The notes under the pieces are model-generated. The model did not search any database and was not told the origin of the DNA. It saw only the letters and a program-made list of their open reading frames with translations. A stretch of DNA of 64,000 nt from Coturnix japonica (Eukaryota > Chordata > Aves > Galliformes > Phasianidae), in NCBI RefSeq assembly GCF_001577835.2, contig NC_029518.1, positions 50,191,640 through 50,255,639 of the forward strand. Reading direction: 5' to 3'. Below, in pieces: positions 1 through 12,780 of this stretch. The position numbers were made by a program, and so were the translations under genes. Position 1 is the stretch's first letter. The number at the start of each line of letters is the position of its first letter.

Positions 1-78
1 AGCAATCAGGCTTACAAGCATTCCATTTCACTGTAATATCAGCATAAATTTTAAAAGATAACAGATTTGTATTTGCTT

Positions 79-202
79 CTTTGGGTAAAAAAAAGAAATA
101 AAAAAATAAAATAAATAATAATAAAAAAGAGATGGATTAACTTTTATTAGCTTTTTATTAACTTTTATTTTCATGAAATATGCTTTTTTTTTTTTTTTTT
201 TT
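79..202. repeat. A-rich and poly(T) low-complexity sequence
   Basis: An A-rich stretch of AAATA/AAT-type units (about 85-132) is followed by an uninterrupted run of 19 T at 184-202. This is simple sequence with no terminal CR1 octamers and no target duplication that would make it a retroposon tail. Confidence 0.85.
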
Positions 203-681
203 ATTCCACTGAGACCATAGGGAAAACCACTAAAATTTTCAGTATGGTTTGCTGAATTCCAATCAATTTGTATATATCAATTAAGTAAACAAATTTAGTC
301 ATCAGGTCATCATTACCAATTGAACTTAAAGACTCTATGCAACAGACTAGAATGAATATGTATGACACTTTCACAGTTCTCTGAGATAGCCTATGAGAAA
401 AGAGATTTCACCCCATCTCTTCAAGTTGTCCTTTACTTCAGTTGTAATAGTAGTCATATCACTTGCAGCCTCGACCTGCAAAATGTTTTCTTCTAATAAG
501 AGTAAAGGAGCATAATCCTCATAAGATGACTAATTTGTTCACAGACTGATATTCTACTAAATTCTGTCTTAAACAAGTCCTGTATATTTTTTTATAGCAC
601 TTTCAAACTAGTCCTAAAATCCTGGTGTATGGTGACTATAATGAAAAGATGATAGTGGTAAGTAGCCAAAAGGTTATTTAC

Positions 682-911
682 AGGAAAAACTCACCCGTAT
701 GGAAGCCTTCAGTATTCTGTGAACCACTGAGGCAGTCTCCACCAAAGAGTAATCTCCAAGAGATGCAGCCTTAGTGGTGGTCAGCCCCTAAATGAGGTTT
801 AGAGGAGGTGGAGTCAAGTTCCACCCGTTCCAGGAGCGCAGCTAAATTACTCTCACCTGTGCTCCCACAGCTGACCCAACACTTGCCTCAGCTGACTAAT
901 CAGTGCTTCAG
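682..911 (-). mobile_element. LTR-like interspersed repeat, copy A (old remnant)
   Basis: This GC-richer block is clearly related to a second block at 12781-12982 in the same orientation. Shared in order are a CTTCAG/CCTTC start, a block reading (on the plus strand) CAGCCC-C/T-TAAAT-A/G-AGGT, a CCACCC-TTCC block, CACCTG-GCTCCC and AATCA-TG-TTCA. Read on the minus strand, the two copies hold a TATA-like ATTTA(A/G)GGGCTG about 100 bases downstream of the AATCA block, and end near a GGTGAGT/GGTAAGT sequence. That resembles an LTR promoter and start region, so I infer a decayed endogenous retrovirus LTR, possibly ERVL-type. The family name is not established and the ends are approximate. Confidence 0.45.
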
Positions 912-3900
912 GTTGTGATCACCAATTTCCCATACACCTGGCAAATCACATACTATATCTTCTGGAAGGGACTTAATGTTGCATGTACAAATAATTTTTG
1001 TCTAAAGTAGTTATTCCACAAAGAAGTCTACTTTATCTAGGTTGTCTCTTCACCAGGCAAGCTTCAAGAGAATACTGAAGCTTAATCAAGAAAAGCTAAA
1101 GGTGAAGGTCTCAAGTTCAGTTAGAATTTGAAGATCTGGAGTTCTACTAAGACCTTTATAAGTTATTTTTTCACTTTACTAAGAACACAGTCTTACTCCC
1201 CTTTCTCTTTTTGGCATTATTGTTGCACAGAAATATAGCTTCTGAATCTACACCATAATGACTGTGATGACTTCACTCCTCCTATCCTGTCTTTCAGAAG
1301 AAGCTAATAACAGGAGTTTCACCTTTGTGTAATTAGTGAGTACATGAAGTGGATGGAGTCACCCACAATATGAATGCATATGGATGAGTAACAAAGAGAA
1401 AGTTACTTACAATAAATGTATCTTTTCTGCATTCTTCTTCTGTATTTTATTTAAATGAACAAAATGAATGTCAATGGCAAAAATATGCTTAGTGAAAGAG
1501 AAGTAGACTATGAAACCACCTGCAGAAACTGACAAGGTCGCAATGGAAGTGTGAAAGTAAAATACTAATCAACTGGAATGGAAATCCCAAGGTGACACAA
1601 GAAACAAGGACGCAAAAGGTACTATGTGGTAAGCTCAGCAAAACCTTCAATTTGCTTTATAGAGCTGAGAAAAGGAATAATGAAACTGAATAACTAAAAA
1701 AGCATCCTTATACTAAAAGCTATGAATAAAATATTAAAGAAAAAGGTGTGGCTTTTGGAAAAATGTTTTGCTTCACCAGTAAAGTATTTTGATTCCACAG
1801 GGTAAGCTGAGATGATGTAAGGGAAATGAATCCACAGGGGACAAAGACCACATATCAAAGCCAAAAATGGGATCTGACTCAAGCCTCTGCTATATGAAAA
1901 TTCGTTATAAAGTAAATACATGTTCACATTATATAGACAATACTCAAAGTAGAAATGTGTGATTAATCTGTATGTTTCATTCAATGAGGCTTATGGAGCA
2001 CCTTTGATTTGACAAATAAAATATATCTATTTATGAACAACTTTCAGCAAAACTTAAACTTTTCAGTGCTGAAGCCTGTTCACTTTAAAAAACATCTTGG
2101 TAGATATTTCTTAATTCAAATATTGTTGACTACATTTTTCCTCCTATAAAATTTAAAATGTTGTTAATTTAGATCTGCAGCATTAATTGCTTCTTGCTCA
2201 GTAGGCATCACCACACAACTCTATCCAGTCATTTTTGATAACTTGACCCCATTCAGGTTGAGGGCAGCCCAGAGCACTGATTAAAAAACCCCAAATTAAG
2301 AAACTTAATGAAAAAAGTAGGTGGCATTGGCAATAGTTTACTTTCACAATAACACACATAGAAATCTGATATCATTTTTATACCAATCACTCAGTGCCTT
2401 TAAAATCCAGATAATTGAAAACTAGAAAAAGGTCTCAAAGCAGGCTTATTCAGTCATTCAGGACTGCAGTTTGCTAGGAACACTGGTGAAAGACAAAGCT
2501 GAAAGACCTTCAAGTTCAAGATAAGAGAGATGAAAGAGCAAAACCACTTATTTATCCCATTGCAGTTGCTCTTCACTATATCTACAATGTCATTTGCTTT
2601 GATATTACACATTTTAATCTCAGAAATCATCCAGAGAAAGAAAACAAACCTTGCATTTTCATGGTTTCATGACTACAGAATAACTAGAACAGTTTTACTT
2701 TGGACTATTTACAAGAATTCAGCTATAATTAAATACTACCACTACATGCTTGGCTATCTGAAAACATTTAACCAAGAGACTTTCAATGTACCTTAAGAAA
2801 ACCATCTGGAGAAAAAACTAGTCCACACTACGTTTTATCTGGCAAATGCATTTCATCATATTATTTCAGTGTGAGGTTATGCAATAAAAAAAATAAATCT
2901 TATTCAAAGTTATTTAAAAGCTCAATAAATCTTTTGTGCGTGATATTGACAGAACTGGAAAATATTCCTTTCCTGCAAGCCCCTTAAGGAGGTATGAGAT
3001 ATTTCAAAGCACTGCTTTATTCTTGTGAATGTACCATGTCATGTTATTGATCAAATCAGTTTTATCTTGTGTTTATAGCTAGAACTTTCCAATAAAGTTG
3101 ATGCTGTTCTCTAGTGAGTTACCACCAACCTACTTTGTCAAGCAGAGTCGAGCTGGTGGCTAGCAACTTTTTAAGATTTAGTATTTCACTTCTAGCTATT
3201 TTTTCCATACCTTGAGCTCACTAGAAATCTTACAAGTATGTTTTTTCCATTAGCAAATGTTTCCAAAACAAGTTGTTTCATGCAAATATAAGAATTCCAG
3301 AAGGAGAAAAAATTCTTGCTCTTTCAATAAATCTACTCAGGTTCTTATTGTCAAAGTTCTTTATACTAAACCACAAAAAGTGAAAAACTCAATTTTTTCT
3401 TAAAGAAATGGCTCTATCAAATATTTTCCACAATTTTTCCTTCAGAGGGAATTCTGAATTTCATTTCTTTCATGCTATAGTGGAGTCAAACATTGTGAAA
3501 ATCTTTCTGGAATCTTGTTTGTTCCCAGTTCACACAGCTCTCGCTCTACATGCATCACACATTTTTTCATTAAAAATTTTATAGCCTATGCAGTCAGTGT
3601 TTATATTTATTAATTCTCCCCAAAGAAAGTTAATCTTTTTTTTTTTTGCTACCTTTGAAATATCTATTATTTTTTTACCTAAGAAAATTTTCCAGGTGTA
3701 TTTTTAAAGTTACAAAGAAAATTCATTCTTACAAAATCCATGTTTGAAGAGAAAATATTGGAATTTTAAAATTTTAAATTTTGACAGTTTAGAGAAAATT
3801 GTTTCTTATCATTGTAGTCTTTACCCTACTTGCAAAACATGATGAAACAGTCACATAATCACTAAGATCTACAGCAATGAAATCAGACCTGAGAGATATC

Positions 3901-4401
3901 AGTAGCAGATGTGCTTGTGTGCTGTGATGGCACCGAGCCTTGAATAGAAGTATGGCTGCTCTGGTGCAGATTATGCATGGGGTGGTAAAGAAACACAGTG
4001 CCAAGCAGCATCAGTTCAGCACTGGGCTGTCTTTCAGGAGTTTAATCACAAAATATAAGAAACATTTTTATGGATTAGAGACAGTCAAAGTAATGAAGGG
4101 ATGGATTATGCATTGTTGAGACCACACAAGCACTGGGAGAATAGCTTGTAAAAGAGAGATGGACTGAGAAAGCAAGGATCTTCCATTGAAGGAAACACAC
4201 ACATTGATTTTCAAAAACATGAATATTTTACAGACTCAATTGTCACACTCACACAGTTCAAGTGTCTTCTGTACTGTAGAAGCTGAGCCTTTCATTTGAT
4301 TATTTTTGCTCATGAACAGAACGTGAGTCTTCATCTTTACCTTCAGGACTTTCCTCTAAGAATCCTTGGTCAGAAAACAATGAAGTTACATAAAAACCGT
4401 A
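912..4401. other. Unique AT-rich DNA, no gene recognised
   Basis: Both strands carry only short frames. A frame at 2530-2796 (plus, 88 codons) has no recognisable domain and AT-driven residue use. Poly(T) runs such as 3639-3647 are simple sequence. I see no repeat ends, RNA gene or convincing promoter. Confidence 0.6.
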
Positions 4402-4517
4402 AGATCATGTTTTACAGAATGGTTTGGGTTGGAAGGGACCATTCAAATCCTCTAGTTCCAACCACCTGCTATAGCCAGGGACTCTTCCCACTAGACCAAG
4501 TTGCTCAGAGCCCTGTG
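4402..4517 (-). mobile_element. CR1 LINE 3'-end fragment
   Basis: The plus strand reads GGTTTGGGTTGGAAGGGACC, followed by a TCTAGTTCCAACC-like block and CTAGACCAAGTTGCTCAGAGCCC. This is the reverse complement of the CR1 3' region. The terminal octamer repeats have decayed, and the fragment stops where CR1 would continue into the ORF2 end. It is a short 5'-truncated copy, as CR1 insertions in birds usually are, and it appears old. Confidence 0.85.
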
Positions 4518-4972
4518 TGCTCTGTCTCAGAAGTTCATTTCAGGTGTATAACCTGAGATTTAAGTGCTGTTTATGACTAAATCAGAGTGCAAAAATAATC
4601 ATGGTCTTAAGCAAGAACTGTAACAGCATAACAGCATCTTTCGGCTCTGTTCTTGCCACTGCAGTTTCACCAATATTTTTCCTCTATACCATACAGAGTA
4701 AGCTGTACAACACTCTTAGAGCATCAAATGGTTTTGAAGGCTCAGACAGGTTTATCTGAACTTCTTTATTATTGCCAAAGCTAATATCAGTTTATTTCAG
4801 ATAGTGATAAAGGATAGCAGAAATGTATAACAATGAGAGAAGAACTTACTTGTGAGGTAGGAATGGCTCCCCAGCAGCACAAACTGTGCATACATAGCAG
4901 GCATATGTTGTTCCAGCAATTCCTGTTATTGATATTTCCAGCTCAGAGCAGTCTGTCTCATCTGAATCATGG

Positions 4973-4991
4973 AAAAAAAAAAAAAAAAAAA
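4973..4991. repeat. Poly(A) run of 19
   Basis: A pure A homopolymer sits at the left edge of a GC-richer block (5010-5320). There is no recognisable retroposed body directly upstream on the plus strand, so it is recorded as simple sequence only. Confidence 0.85.
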
Positions 4992-5009
4992 GAGGTAAGA
5001 GAAGCAGTT

Positions 5010-5320
5010 AAGTAGCTCGGCAGACATTGACAAGAACATGTGTGAACACTATGTTGATGCATGCTTGTGAGCCAGCACACACCTACATGTACAGAGGTGG
5101 ATGTTTTCTCCACCATATTAGGAAAGGGAACTGAGCTGGTCGCAGCATTCTCACAGTCCACAGCCAAGAAGTGTGCTGGCCAGCCTGCTTAAGCTGGCCC
5201 TCCTGAAGGCAGGGCCTCCAGGCTCCTGCTGTGCTTCAGAACTTGGTTATGAAGGAGTCAGCCCCACTGCTTATCATGGCTTGAGAGAACACAAAAGAAA
5301 AGGCTTCCACTTTTGTCTTA
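5010..5320. other. GC-richer unassigned block
   Basis: This block is richer in G and C than its flanks and keeps a few CpGs. It contains short inverted motifs such as GAGGTGGATGTTTTCTCCACC and a GGCCAGCCTGCTTAAGCTGGCC inverted repeat near 5178-5199. No open frame of useful length and no known repeat signature was recognised. It could be an old LTR or a conserved non-coding block. Confidence 0.3.
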
Positions 5321-5701
5321 TCTTTGTAACTTAACAAGGAGAGAACACGTATTTTCTGTTTGTGAGTTTAAGTATCCTAAAATAGTTTGAATTTTATGCT
5401 TGAAAAATCACCGTTAAATCCCCCAAGCTAAATCAATGCTTTAATGAACATGAAAGACAGGTTCTTACAATTTCATTAATTACAATAGATTATAACTTAT
5501 TTTAGATCTACAGTATTTCACTCAGTCTGGTGTCTACCAGACTCCAGCGTTGCACTGCTGGACTCCTGGTGGTATCACTGCTATTGATTGAGTGCTCGCA
5601 CTTTGTTGCATATTCATCATCCAACAGGAACACATCCTGAGCTCAGTACTGTTATCATTAAAACTTAACAATGTTTTTGTGACTAAATGATAGTACTGTC
5701 T

Positions 5702-5778
5702 CTCTGAAGAGGTTACCTCTTCAGAGGTAAACATACCTCTGAAAACTGTATGTAAACATACAGTTAAACATACTGTAA
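5702..5778. repeat. Cluster of overlapping inverted repeats with three TAAACATAC motifs
   Basis: Three near-adjacent perfect inverted repeats are visible. The first has 12-bp arms at 5702-5713 and 5715-5726 around one central base. The second has 10-bp arms at 5720-5729 and 5734-5743, overlapping the first. The third has 10-bp arms at 5744-5753 and 5756-5765. A weaker fourth pairs 5759-5764 with 5772-5777. Superimposed is a direct repeat TAAACATAC at 5728-5736, 5753-5761 and 5765-5773. The first two copies are preceded by G, giving GTAAACA, the forkhead-factor core motif. Function is unknown: regulatory cluster or mutation by-product are both possible. Confidence 0.85.
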
Positions 5779-5779
5779 T

Positions 5780-8700
5780 CCTTCCTTGCTGCAGTCACCT
5801 TTTGCACATTTGGTGCATGTTGCAGAGCATATGAGACTGTCACAGCCACCTCCCAAACAGATCTGAGTGTTACTATTACAGTGTGTAGTTCTGAGCATCT
5901 CTGGAGAGCTCTGACTCACATCTGCTGGAAGCAGTTGGCCAAGCATGTTCACAGACTGTTAACTGAAGGCACCTGGTATTTTAGACTACAGAAGGAAAAA
6001 GCAAAGGAAGGAAAAACCAAAGGATAGTAATGCAATAGGGAAATGCATAGCCCTCTTCCTATAATTGGTTTTGGTCCATGGATTATATGATCTAACAATG
6101 CACTGATGCAAAGTGTACAAAGTGCAACACAGAACTGCCTGCTCACACCACACGAAGAGATAATTGGAGGAGATATTAACAAAGTTGTTTACATGCAGAA
6201 CAGTGTACCATCATGATTTTTTTAATAAAAAATAAATATAGAAAAATATGAGATCTGACAGAAAAAAATTAAGAAAAACCCCCAAATTAAACATCATCCT
6301 GCTTCCTAAGGTGGAAATACTAGAAGATCTCCTTTTTTTCTGCATGCATGCAAATAAAGACTTTAAATTTAGCCTCCATTTTACTCATCAAAATCTGAGT
6401 TCGTTCTAAAGTTTAGTCCTTTTGCTTCTGAGACTAGATGGATTTTTTCTTTTTCATTGGAAGGAACCAGGGCTGAGTCAACTGGTTTCAGTGGCTTTTT
6501 GTTCTTTTCTAGTGTTGTCTGGAAGCAATTTTCTCAAGCTTTGTAATTTATTTGTCATCTTCCTCAAAATCCCCGCAAAAGAGAGAATGAGAGTCTTTCT
6601 TTGGAATTAAAAACAAACAGAAGAAACCTTAACATTTGATTTTTGTACATAGCTTTCATATCCTGAGTGTAATAAATACGTGTTTAAAGTACAGATGCCT
6701 GGAATCCTGAGAAATCTTGACTGAAGTGATGTCTTATGTATAATAGAAGTGCATAGTTGGCATCTTCAGAGATTCAACTATCTATTAGATATAAACACAA
6801 GCCTCTACTATTCTTTAGAACTGTAAAATCTACTACGTAAGATGATAGACTGTATCCCAGTCTTTAAGCCTAATCTTTAAGAGTTCCTTCTGTACAGTCA
6901 TTCCAATAAAGCAACTCTACAGTAGGAATCAAATCCAATAACAATGTCCTTTCTCATTTTCTTCTGTTTCACTTTCCCCCCCCCAGTCTAGGTGAAGCTG
7001 TTAATGGTCTCTTAAGCATACAACATGGTTAAATTTTGGCAATATAAAGACAAAACAAGTCAGGAAACAATAGATTAAAATAGATTAAAAAATAATACAT
7101 AAAATACTTGACTTGTTATTTTTCTTATTTTTTGGTATCACTCATTTCCTCTCCTAATTCCTTAATCAAATGCTTCTGCTGACCCAGAGTTGTGGCATGA
7201 TAGAAAACTGGTTCTGAAAAAATCATAGATTCTAGACTATTCTCGCAAAACTATTCAAATCTTCAGCTGCACCTGGAATCTAGCATGGATGTTTGTGAGA
7301 ATTCAGCTGTATGCAGTATTTTAGTATCAGGTGTCACATTCTGTACCAGATATAGTTTCTGGATTGATTTAAAGTTCAGTCCCTCATAATGCATGCATAC
7401 AATCTAATGTCAAAATGGAAACAGCATGTCTTGCAGTGACCTGGTTTATGTTCAAAGCAGATGCAGTTTGAGAGCCAAATATGGGGAACAGTTTTCCTTA
7501 GCAGCACCGAAATGTGACTATTTTAGAGCAAGCTGGCATCAATGCTACAGTAGTTTATAAACATGAGTTACAAAAAACAGAAATATCCAATAAGAGGAGC
7601 AAGTATGATCTCTGCATATATCTAATTACTTCTAGGTTATCAAGATTACCTCAGACTTACTGGATTGCATGCTAGCTTTTTAGATAATAGTCATGTGCAA
7701 TTTGTTTTCAGACACAATCATTATCAACTGATACAAAGAAATAAGAGCACGGGACTTATTCACTGCTACCTTAAATCCTGTTCCAGATAGTCTTAGATAG
7801 GATAGTCATTATAAATTAAGCCAATTACACATTAAGATATTGTGCATGTCTTAGAATAACTACAGCCTTGAGCCTCTTCACTGCTTCATACTGCCTTCCT
7901 CACTGAAAATATACAACAGCAACAAGTTGCATATTTTCCCTTAAAACTATGCATGTTTTCAAGATTTTGTCTATTACCCAAGCACAAATATTCTCATCTC
8001 TAAAAAAAAAATAAATAAAATTGATAACTGAAACTTTAGCAGATTGATATTGCAGAGTCTACATCTCTGACAACATAAAAAGCCTATCAATGTCTTACTT
8101 TTACATGTCATACAGTCCTTTTCATGAAGGAATCAAAAAGTGTTTAGGATGCCTACCTACACTCCTCCTACTGGAATCTTCTTTTAGATCTCCTACCTTC
8201 AGTGGTTAGGAACTTCATTCTAACTTCCAGCCTACCCTTAGTTATCACAAGTTTAACAGTTATTTACTTCTTCAGGTATAGGTGCACCACTTCAGCACAT
8301 ACCCTCCCTAGAAAACATCCACAACTAAAAGTGAATGTGTCACCATTTTCTGGTTGATTAATCTGTGCTGATATTTATTCTCCTATTTTATTTCCAGATG
8401 CTAAATATTCATTCTGTAGAGGACTTCATTTTTAATAAAATTAGTACTTTCTACTGTTACTACCATTATAAAAATAGTTCCCTCCCAATGGCTCCTTAAA
8501 AATCCTGTAGTAATCAGAAAGACTATGAGCTAAAGCAGAGAATTTGTGCAACTCCAATACTGGAAACATGATTCAAGTTTTAAAACTATTATTATATTAT
8601 TGTGTTTTTCATGTGTTTGCACATTTTCAAATTAGTTGGGCTGACAGAGACTATTCTTTGTAAATGTGAATACAAAGGTGATATTCAGCCTAATTTGTCT

Positions 8701-10600
8701 TGTTCCTGCATAAAAGTGTAGGTCTCCACGATTTTTCTTTCCTTTCACTCTTATTTAAGATATGAGTATAATCCAAAACCATTGACAGCCAAATACCCAC
8801 AGTTTCAAGTAACAAAGTTGTTGGTGACAAAATTGCTGCAAGATGCTCTGTGACATTATTCCATAATGAGTTATTGCTCTTCTGACTGTGAGGTCTGTAT
8901 GCTTGTAGGTTTAGTTACAACTGCCATTTTGAGTGTTCTGGAGAAAGAAAGGATTCAAAATTACATCCTGATTGAGCAGTCTGGCTAGAAAATGTGGACC
9001 CTCCTGCAAGTAAGCTCACATGCTCATTTAAATTTATCTGTTTCTACTGTGAAGTAATTTTGAACAGTTATTAATGTATCTTTGTAAGAACGCTGGTTCC
9101 AGGAAGTTTGGAGAAGAGGAATGTTGTAGATGTCATTAAAGAATATTAAAAATAACATTTACAATATACTACAGAGATACTTATTTGTGACACTAGATTT
9201 TGAATATATGGCACAAACACCAGTAACTGAAGAACCTGCATCTTGCTCCTAGAATTCTTGTTGCCAAGTGTTTCCTGCTAAAGATTTTCTTTTATTATTT
9301 TCCCCCAGTCTTTTTGTAGCTCAAATAAAATGCAGCTTCCAGATGATCTGGACAAAAAACATCATGTACTATAACTTAGTATCACACCAGGGTTTATAGT
9401 CAGACAAGCTGAATACACCAATCTACATGCTATTTTTCTTCATTTGCCCCTAGAGAAGTTAAGCAAAAATAATTAATCACAATCAGAATTATACACAGCT
9501 CAAATTTTCAGAGTTCTATACCTCTCAGAAGAAAAGGCTGGTAAGATCTCATTTTATTGATCCATACCTGATAATCACTGGGAAGTGCAAATGGTTGTTA
9601 AAGAAAATCAGTGGATTTTGGCAGCCTGCTAGAATTCTGATTAACCAAGGAGAATATTGGTTGTGAATATAATAACAGATACATCTGAATGTATTTCATC
9701 ACAACAGGGAACCACATCTGCCTGAAAATGCATTTGTATTACTCTGCGGCTCTCTTATAATGCCACTATCCTTACAAACCCTTTTCAGATGAAAGTTTCA
9801 TACAGCTTCCTCTCCAGGAAGCTACATTACCCTTGGGCTTCCCAATCCATAGCAAATTTTATCTTGATATCTATTCATATCTTATTGTGTCCATTTAATG
9901 CCATGGTATACTACACAGATTTTTCACTAGTGTTTACTCTGTTAGACATAAACAGCCCATGGAAATGGCATGGGTTTTTTTTGTTTGTTTGGTTTTGTTT
10001 TTTTCTTAGTTCAAGCCACCATCCACATTAGAACAAATGAATGTGAATAATGTTTAACACATAATTTGGATATTTCTTCTCTCTAGATATTCTATTTAGA
10101 AAGCATAAGCAAATCTGCTCTGTTTGCAGTGGTACCTCTTCTTCCTGAGCCACCAACAGGAGCTATCTCGTTATTCATTCTTTATGCGTGACAAACTAAG
10201 CTTTTGCAACATCGCTATTTAAAACCTCTAGAAAGTATTTCTTGTCCCTCTCATGAATTCTTAATTCTTAGAAAAATTCTCATACACATTTTTCTCAGGT
10301 TGTTTTGTAGAGCATGAGGAATTCTTGAGAACATTTAATAAAATTCCAGGAAGCACTTAGAATTATTTCTAAAATCTGCTGCATTTTCCTTTAAACACCC
10401 TTGGGCCTGGGACACAATTTAAGAGGTAGCATGATGGAACATTATCTCCCTAGAAAGGTGCTTAGGTGTACATAAATGTGCATTTCATTTATTTCTTGCT
10501 ATTAAGAGCATATTTTAGAGTCTTGCTGACAAACTGTAAAATATTTAGTTGTCAGTCACTTCTGTTCACAAGAAGAGTTATTTATTCCAAATAAGATGAA
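5780..10600. other. Unique AT-rich DNA, no gene recognised
   Basis: Frames are short and show no domain. I see no CR1, LTR or transposon signature and no RNA gene. A short C-run (6977-6984) and A-rich runs (8002-8020) are simple sequence. Scattered AATAAA hexamers are expected by chance at this base composition. Confidence 0.55.
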
Positions 10601-10624
10601 TGATCTTACTCTTGTTTCCTGCAG

Positions 10625-10734
10625 CATTTCAAGAATATGCCCCTATACATCAAGAACTTTCTAGGGTTATGACTTTGGGAATAGCTGAGTCTTTTAAAGC
10701 ATATAATTTAGTGCTTTACAAGAAGATGATGCGG
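10625..10734 (+). CDS. Possible internal coding exon of unknown gene (110 bp)
   Basis: A strong acceptor (a pyrimidine run CTCTTGTTTCCTGCAG ending at 10624) and a strong donor (CGG|GTAAGT, GT at 10735-10736) bound 110 bases. The block is open in one frame: two bases completing a codon, then 36 codons ending at a codon boundary. The peptide includes EYAPIHQELSRV and KAYNLVLYKKMMR and has a balanced, protein-like composition for such AT-rich DNA. I do not recognise the family and see no neighbouring exon in phase nearby. Decoy splice pairs occur by chance in 64 kb, so this is only a candidate. It fits the picture of the window lying inside a very long gene. Confidence 0.3.
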
Positions 10735-11954
10735 GTAAGTCTAGTTTCTTCTTTCACAGTGGATGATCTCTTGCTAGTACATTACTAACAAGGATTGAAA
10801 GGGAGCAGTAATGGATAAGAAAGCAAGAAAGCTATTAATAAGAGCATGCTACTCTTCAAGAAATGGGTTTCTGAGTACTATACACCCAATCTGAGGTTAG
10901 AAAAGAAATCAATTACAAGCAATCATAAGTAAATTCTTAGTATATTTTGTATATTCACAAAATGTTTCCTTGTGCACAGTCAGAAATCACACACATTTCA
11001 GCTAATGAGCTACAGTTCTTCAAAGGAGCAAATGTATTTGTTTTTGTTCCTCTTTGACACCCTATCTAATCTGTTCCTGACTTTCTCCCAGGTTTTCAAA
11101 CTGGCAAACACCCTAATATCAAGCTCCCCACACAAGTAGATACATAATTTTTAGTGAAATTTTTTCTTTAGTCTTTTTGTCATATGGAGTTATCAAGGAG
11201 TTTCAATTACTGGACAAAAGAAAAATCACGTAAAGTTCTTACTAAGGTATGAACATTTACATACTTGTTAACAACTTTCATATATGAATCCTAGCACGGA
11301 GGAATATTCTGGAATGTTTAGACATTAAAGAACGAGGACTGCATAACAAATACAGTTGACAAAGTCAAGGAGATGAATTCTTGGATATCTGTTTGTTCAT
11401 GTATAATATATTGTTATCTGTAAATACCAAAATGTTGAGTAATTTTTTTGGTGGTATTGTGAGGAGAAAACTCAATTTTATCACAACAACATAGTTAAGT
11501 GCTAAGCTAACATTTCTCTCTGAAACCTGATCATGGTAGGAGGTGTTAATGTTTTACCAGCACTGTCCATAAGACTGTGTGCCAGAAATCCTGGATCATG
11601 ATCCCCTGCAACCTGAAATTTAACTGTATGGCTGTAGGAAAAGCACTTCTCACTTGGAGTTGTCTTAACATAAGAAACTACTGATAACTACATCTTCCTA
11701 CTTTAAAGATGCAGAAAGGGAGGCACAGAACTGTGGGATAAAGCAAACATTGTAAGAATAGCTCTAAAGTGAATGGAAAATACATTGCTTAAACAACAGA
11801 TGTACATCATCTAGCCATCTTCAGGAAATGAACAGCATCACTGACCAGAAATTTTCCTTTCAAATACTCCTGTTAAAATACTGTTATGACAAGTACAACA
11901 TACACAGAGTAAAAATGTCATCAAGCTGCAGGTAGAAAGAAAACCATGAAGATA

Positions 11955-11955
<1 letters not shown>

Positions 11956-11996
<41 letters not shown>

Positions 11997-12021
11997 CAAA
12001 AAGCGGCGGGGAAAAAAAAAA

Positions 12022-12057
<36 letters not shown>

Positions 12058-12065
12058 AAAAAAAA
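11956..12065. repeat. Long interrupted poly(A) tract with a GC-rich interruption
   Basis: Runs of 39 A (11956-11994), 10 A (12012-12021), 33 A (12023-12055) and 9 A (12057-12065) are broken by single C or G bases. One 17-base interruption at 11995-12011 contains GCGGCGGGG. The minus-strand poly-phenylalanine frames here are artefacts of this run. CR1 does not leave poly(A) tails, so it is not a CR1 tail. An expanded homopolymer or an assembly artefact is possible. Confidence 0.9.
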
Positions 12066-12780
12066 GTAAACATTTAACTCCTGTGAACTCTGAATCCACA
12101 CCACCCTTCAGGCTCATCTCAGACAGGATTGTGTAAGACATAAACCCCTCTTAATAATTGTCACCACTCTAGCTGGCAGGAATTCTCATCAAGAACTGCA
12201 GAAAAATCCATGTATTTTTTTATTGCCATGGCAGAGTGACAAAACATGGCAAAGGAATGAAGAATATGAGGAAAGTAGCAAAGAAACTCAGTCAAATGAT
12301 TTTTAGGTAAGGGACAACCACCCATATTATGAAGCCACTGAGTAAAAGAATCAATAAGTTTTAATATAAATTAACTGCAATCTTCTGTTTTGTTTACATC
12401 TTGTGGCATCAATTTATAAGTAGACAAGAACATTCATTGGGAGCAATGAACTACGCTAGCCTCACAAGGAAGTCATTAGGGCTATTTGTAGTTTTTATAC
12501 AGAGAATTTCCTGCATAGTGAGTTAGTTCACAAATCTACCACACATAAGCTTCTTTATATTGATTTTACAATGGAAGAGACACATACATGGATTCATCTT
12601 AATTTCAATTATTAACAAGATTCACATCCAACTTTAAAAGTTTCTATTTATAGTTACAGCTCTGTAATGCAATGGAAAGTGCATAAAGATGGAAGAGTAG
12701 CAAGAGTAACAAGGTCCTAGGCTACAGAAAACGTGGGCTTACTCAGCTACGACAGACAGAGGCATAGAAATAAAAGAAAG

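Noticed and set aside
598-657. A 60-base open block with TTTTTTTATAG before it and GTAAGT after it (peptide includes KILVYGDYNEKMIV).
   Set aside because: It is short, the acceptor is not preceded by a good branch/pyrimidine context, and similar decoy pairs occur elsewhere in this AT-rich DNA. Kept only as a note.
11838-12141. Two minus-strand frames of 85-88 codons.
   Set aside because: They consist largely of poly-phenylalanine read from the poly(A) tract and are not genes.
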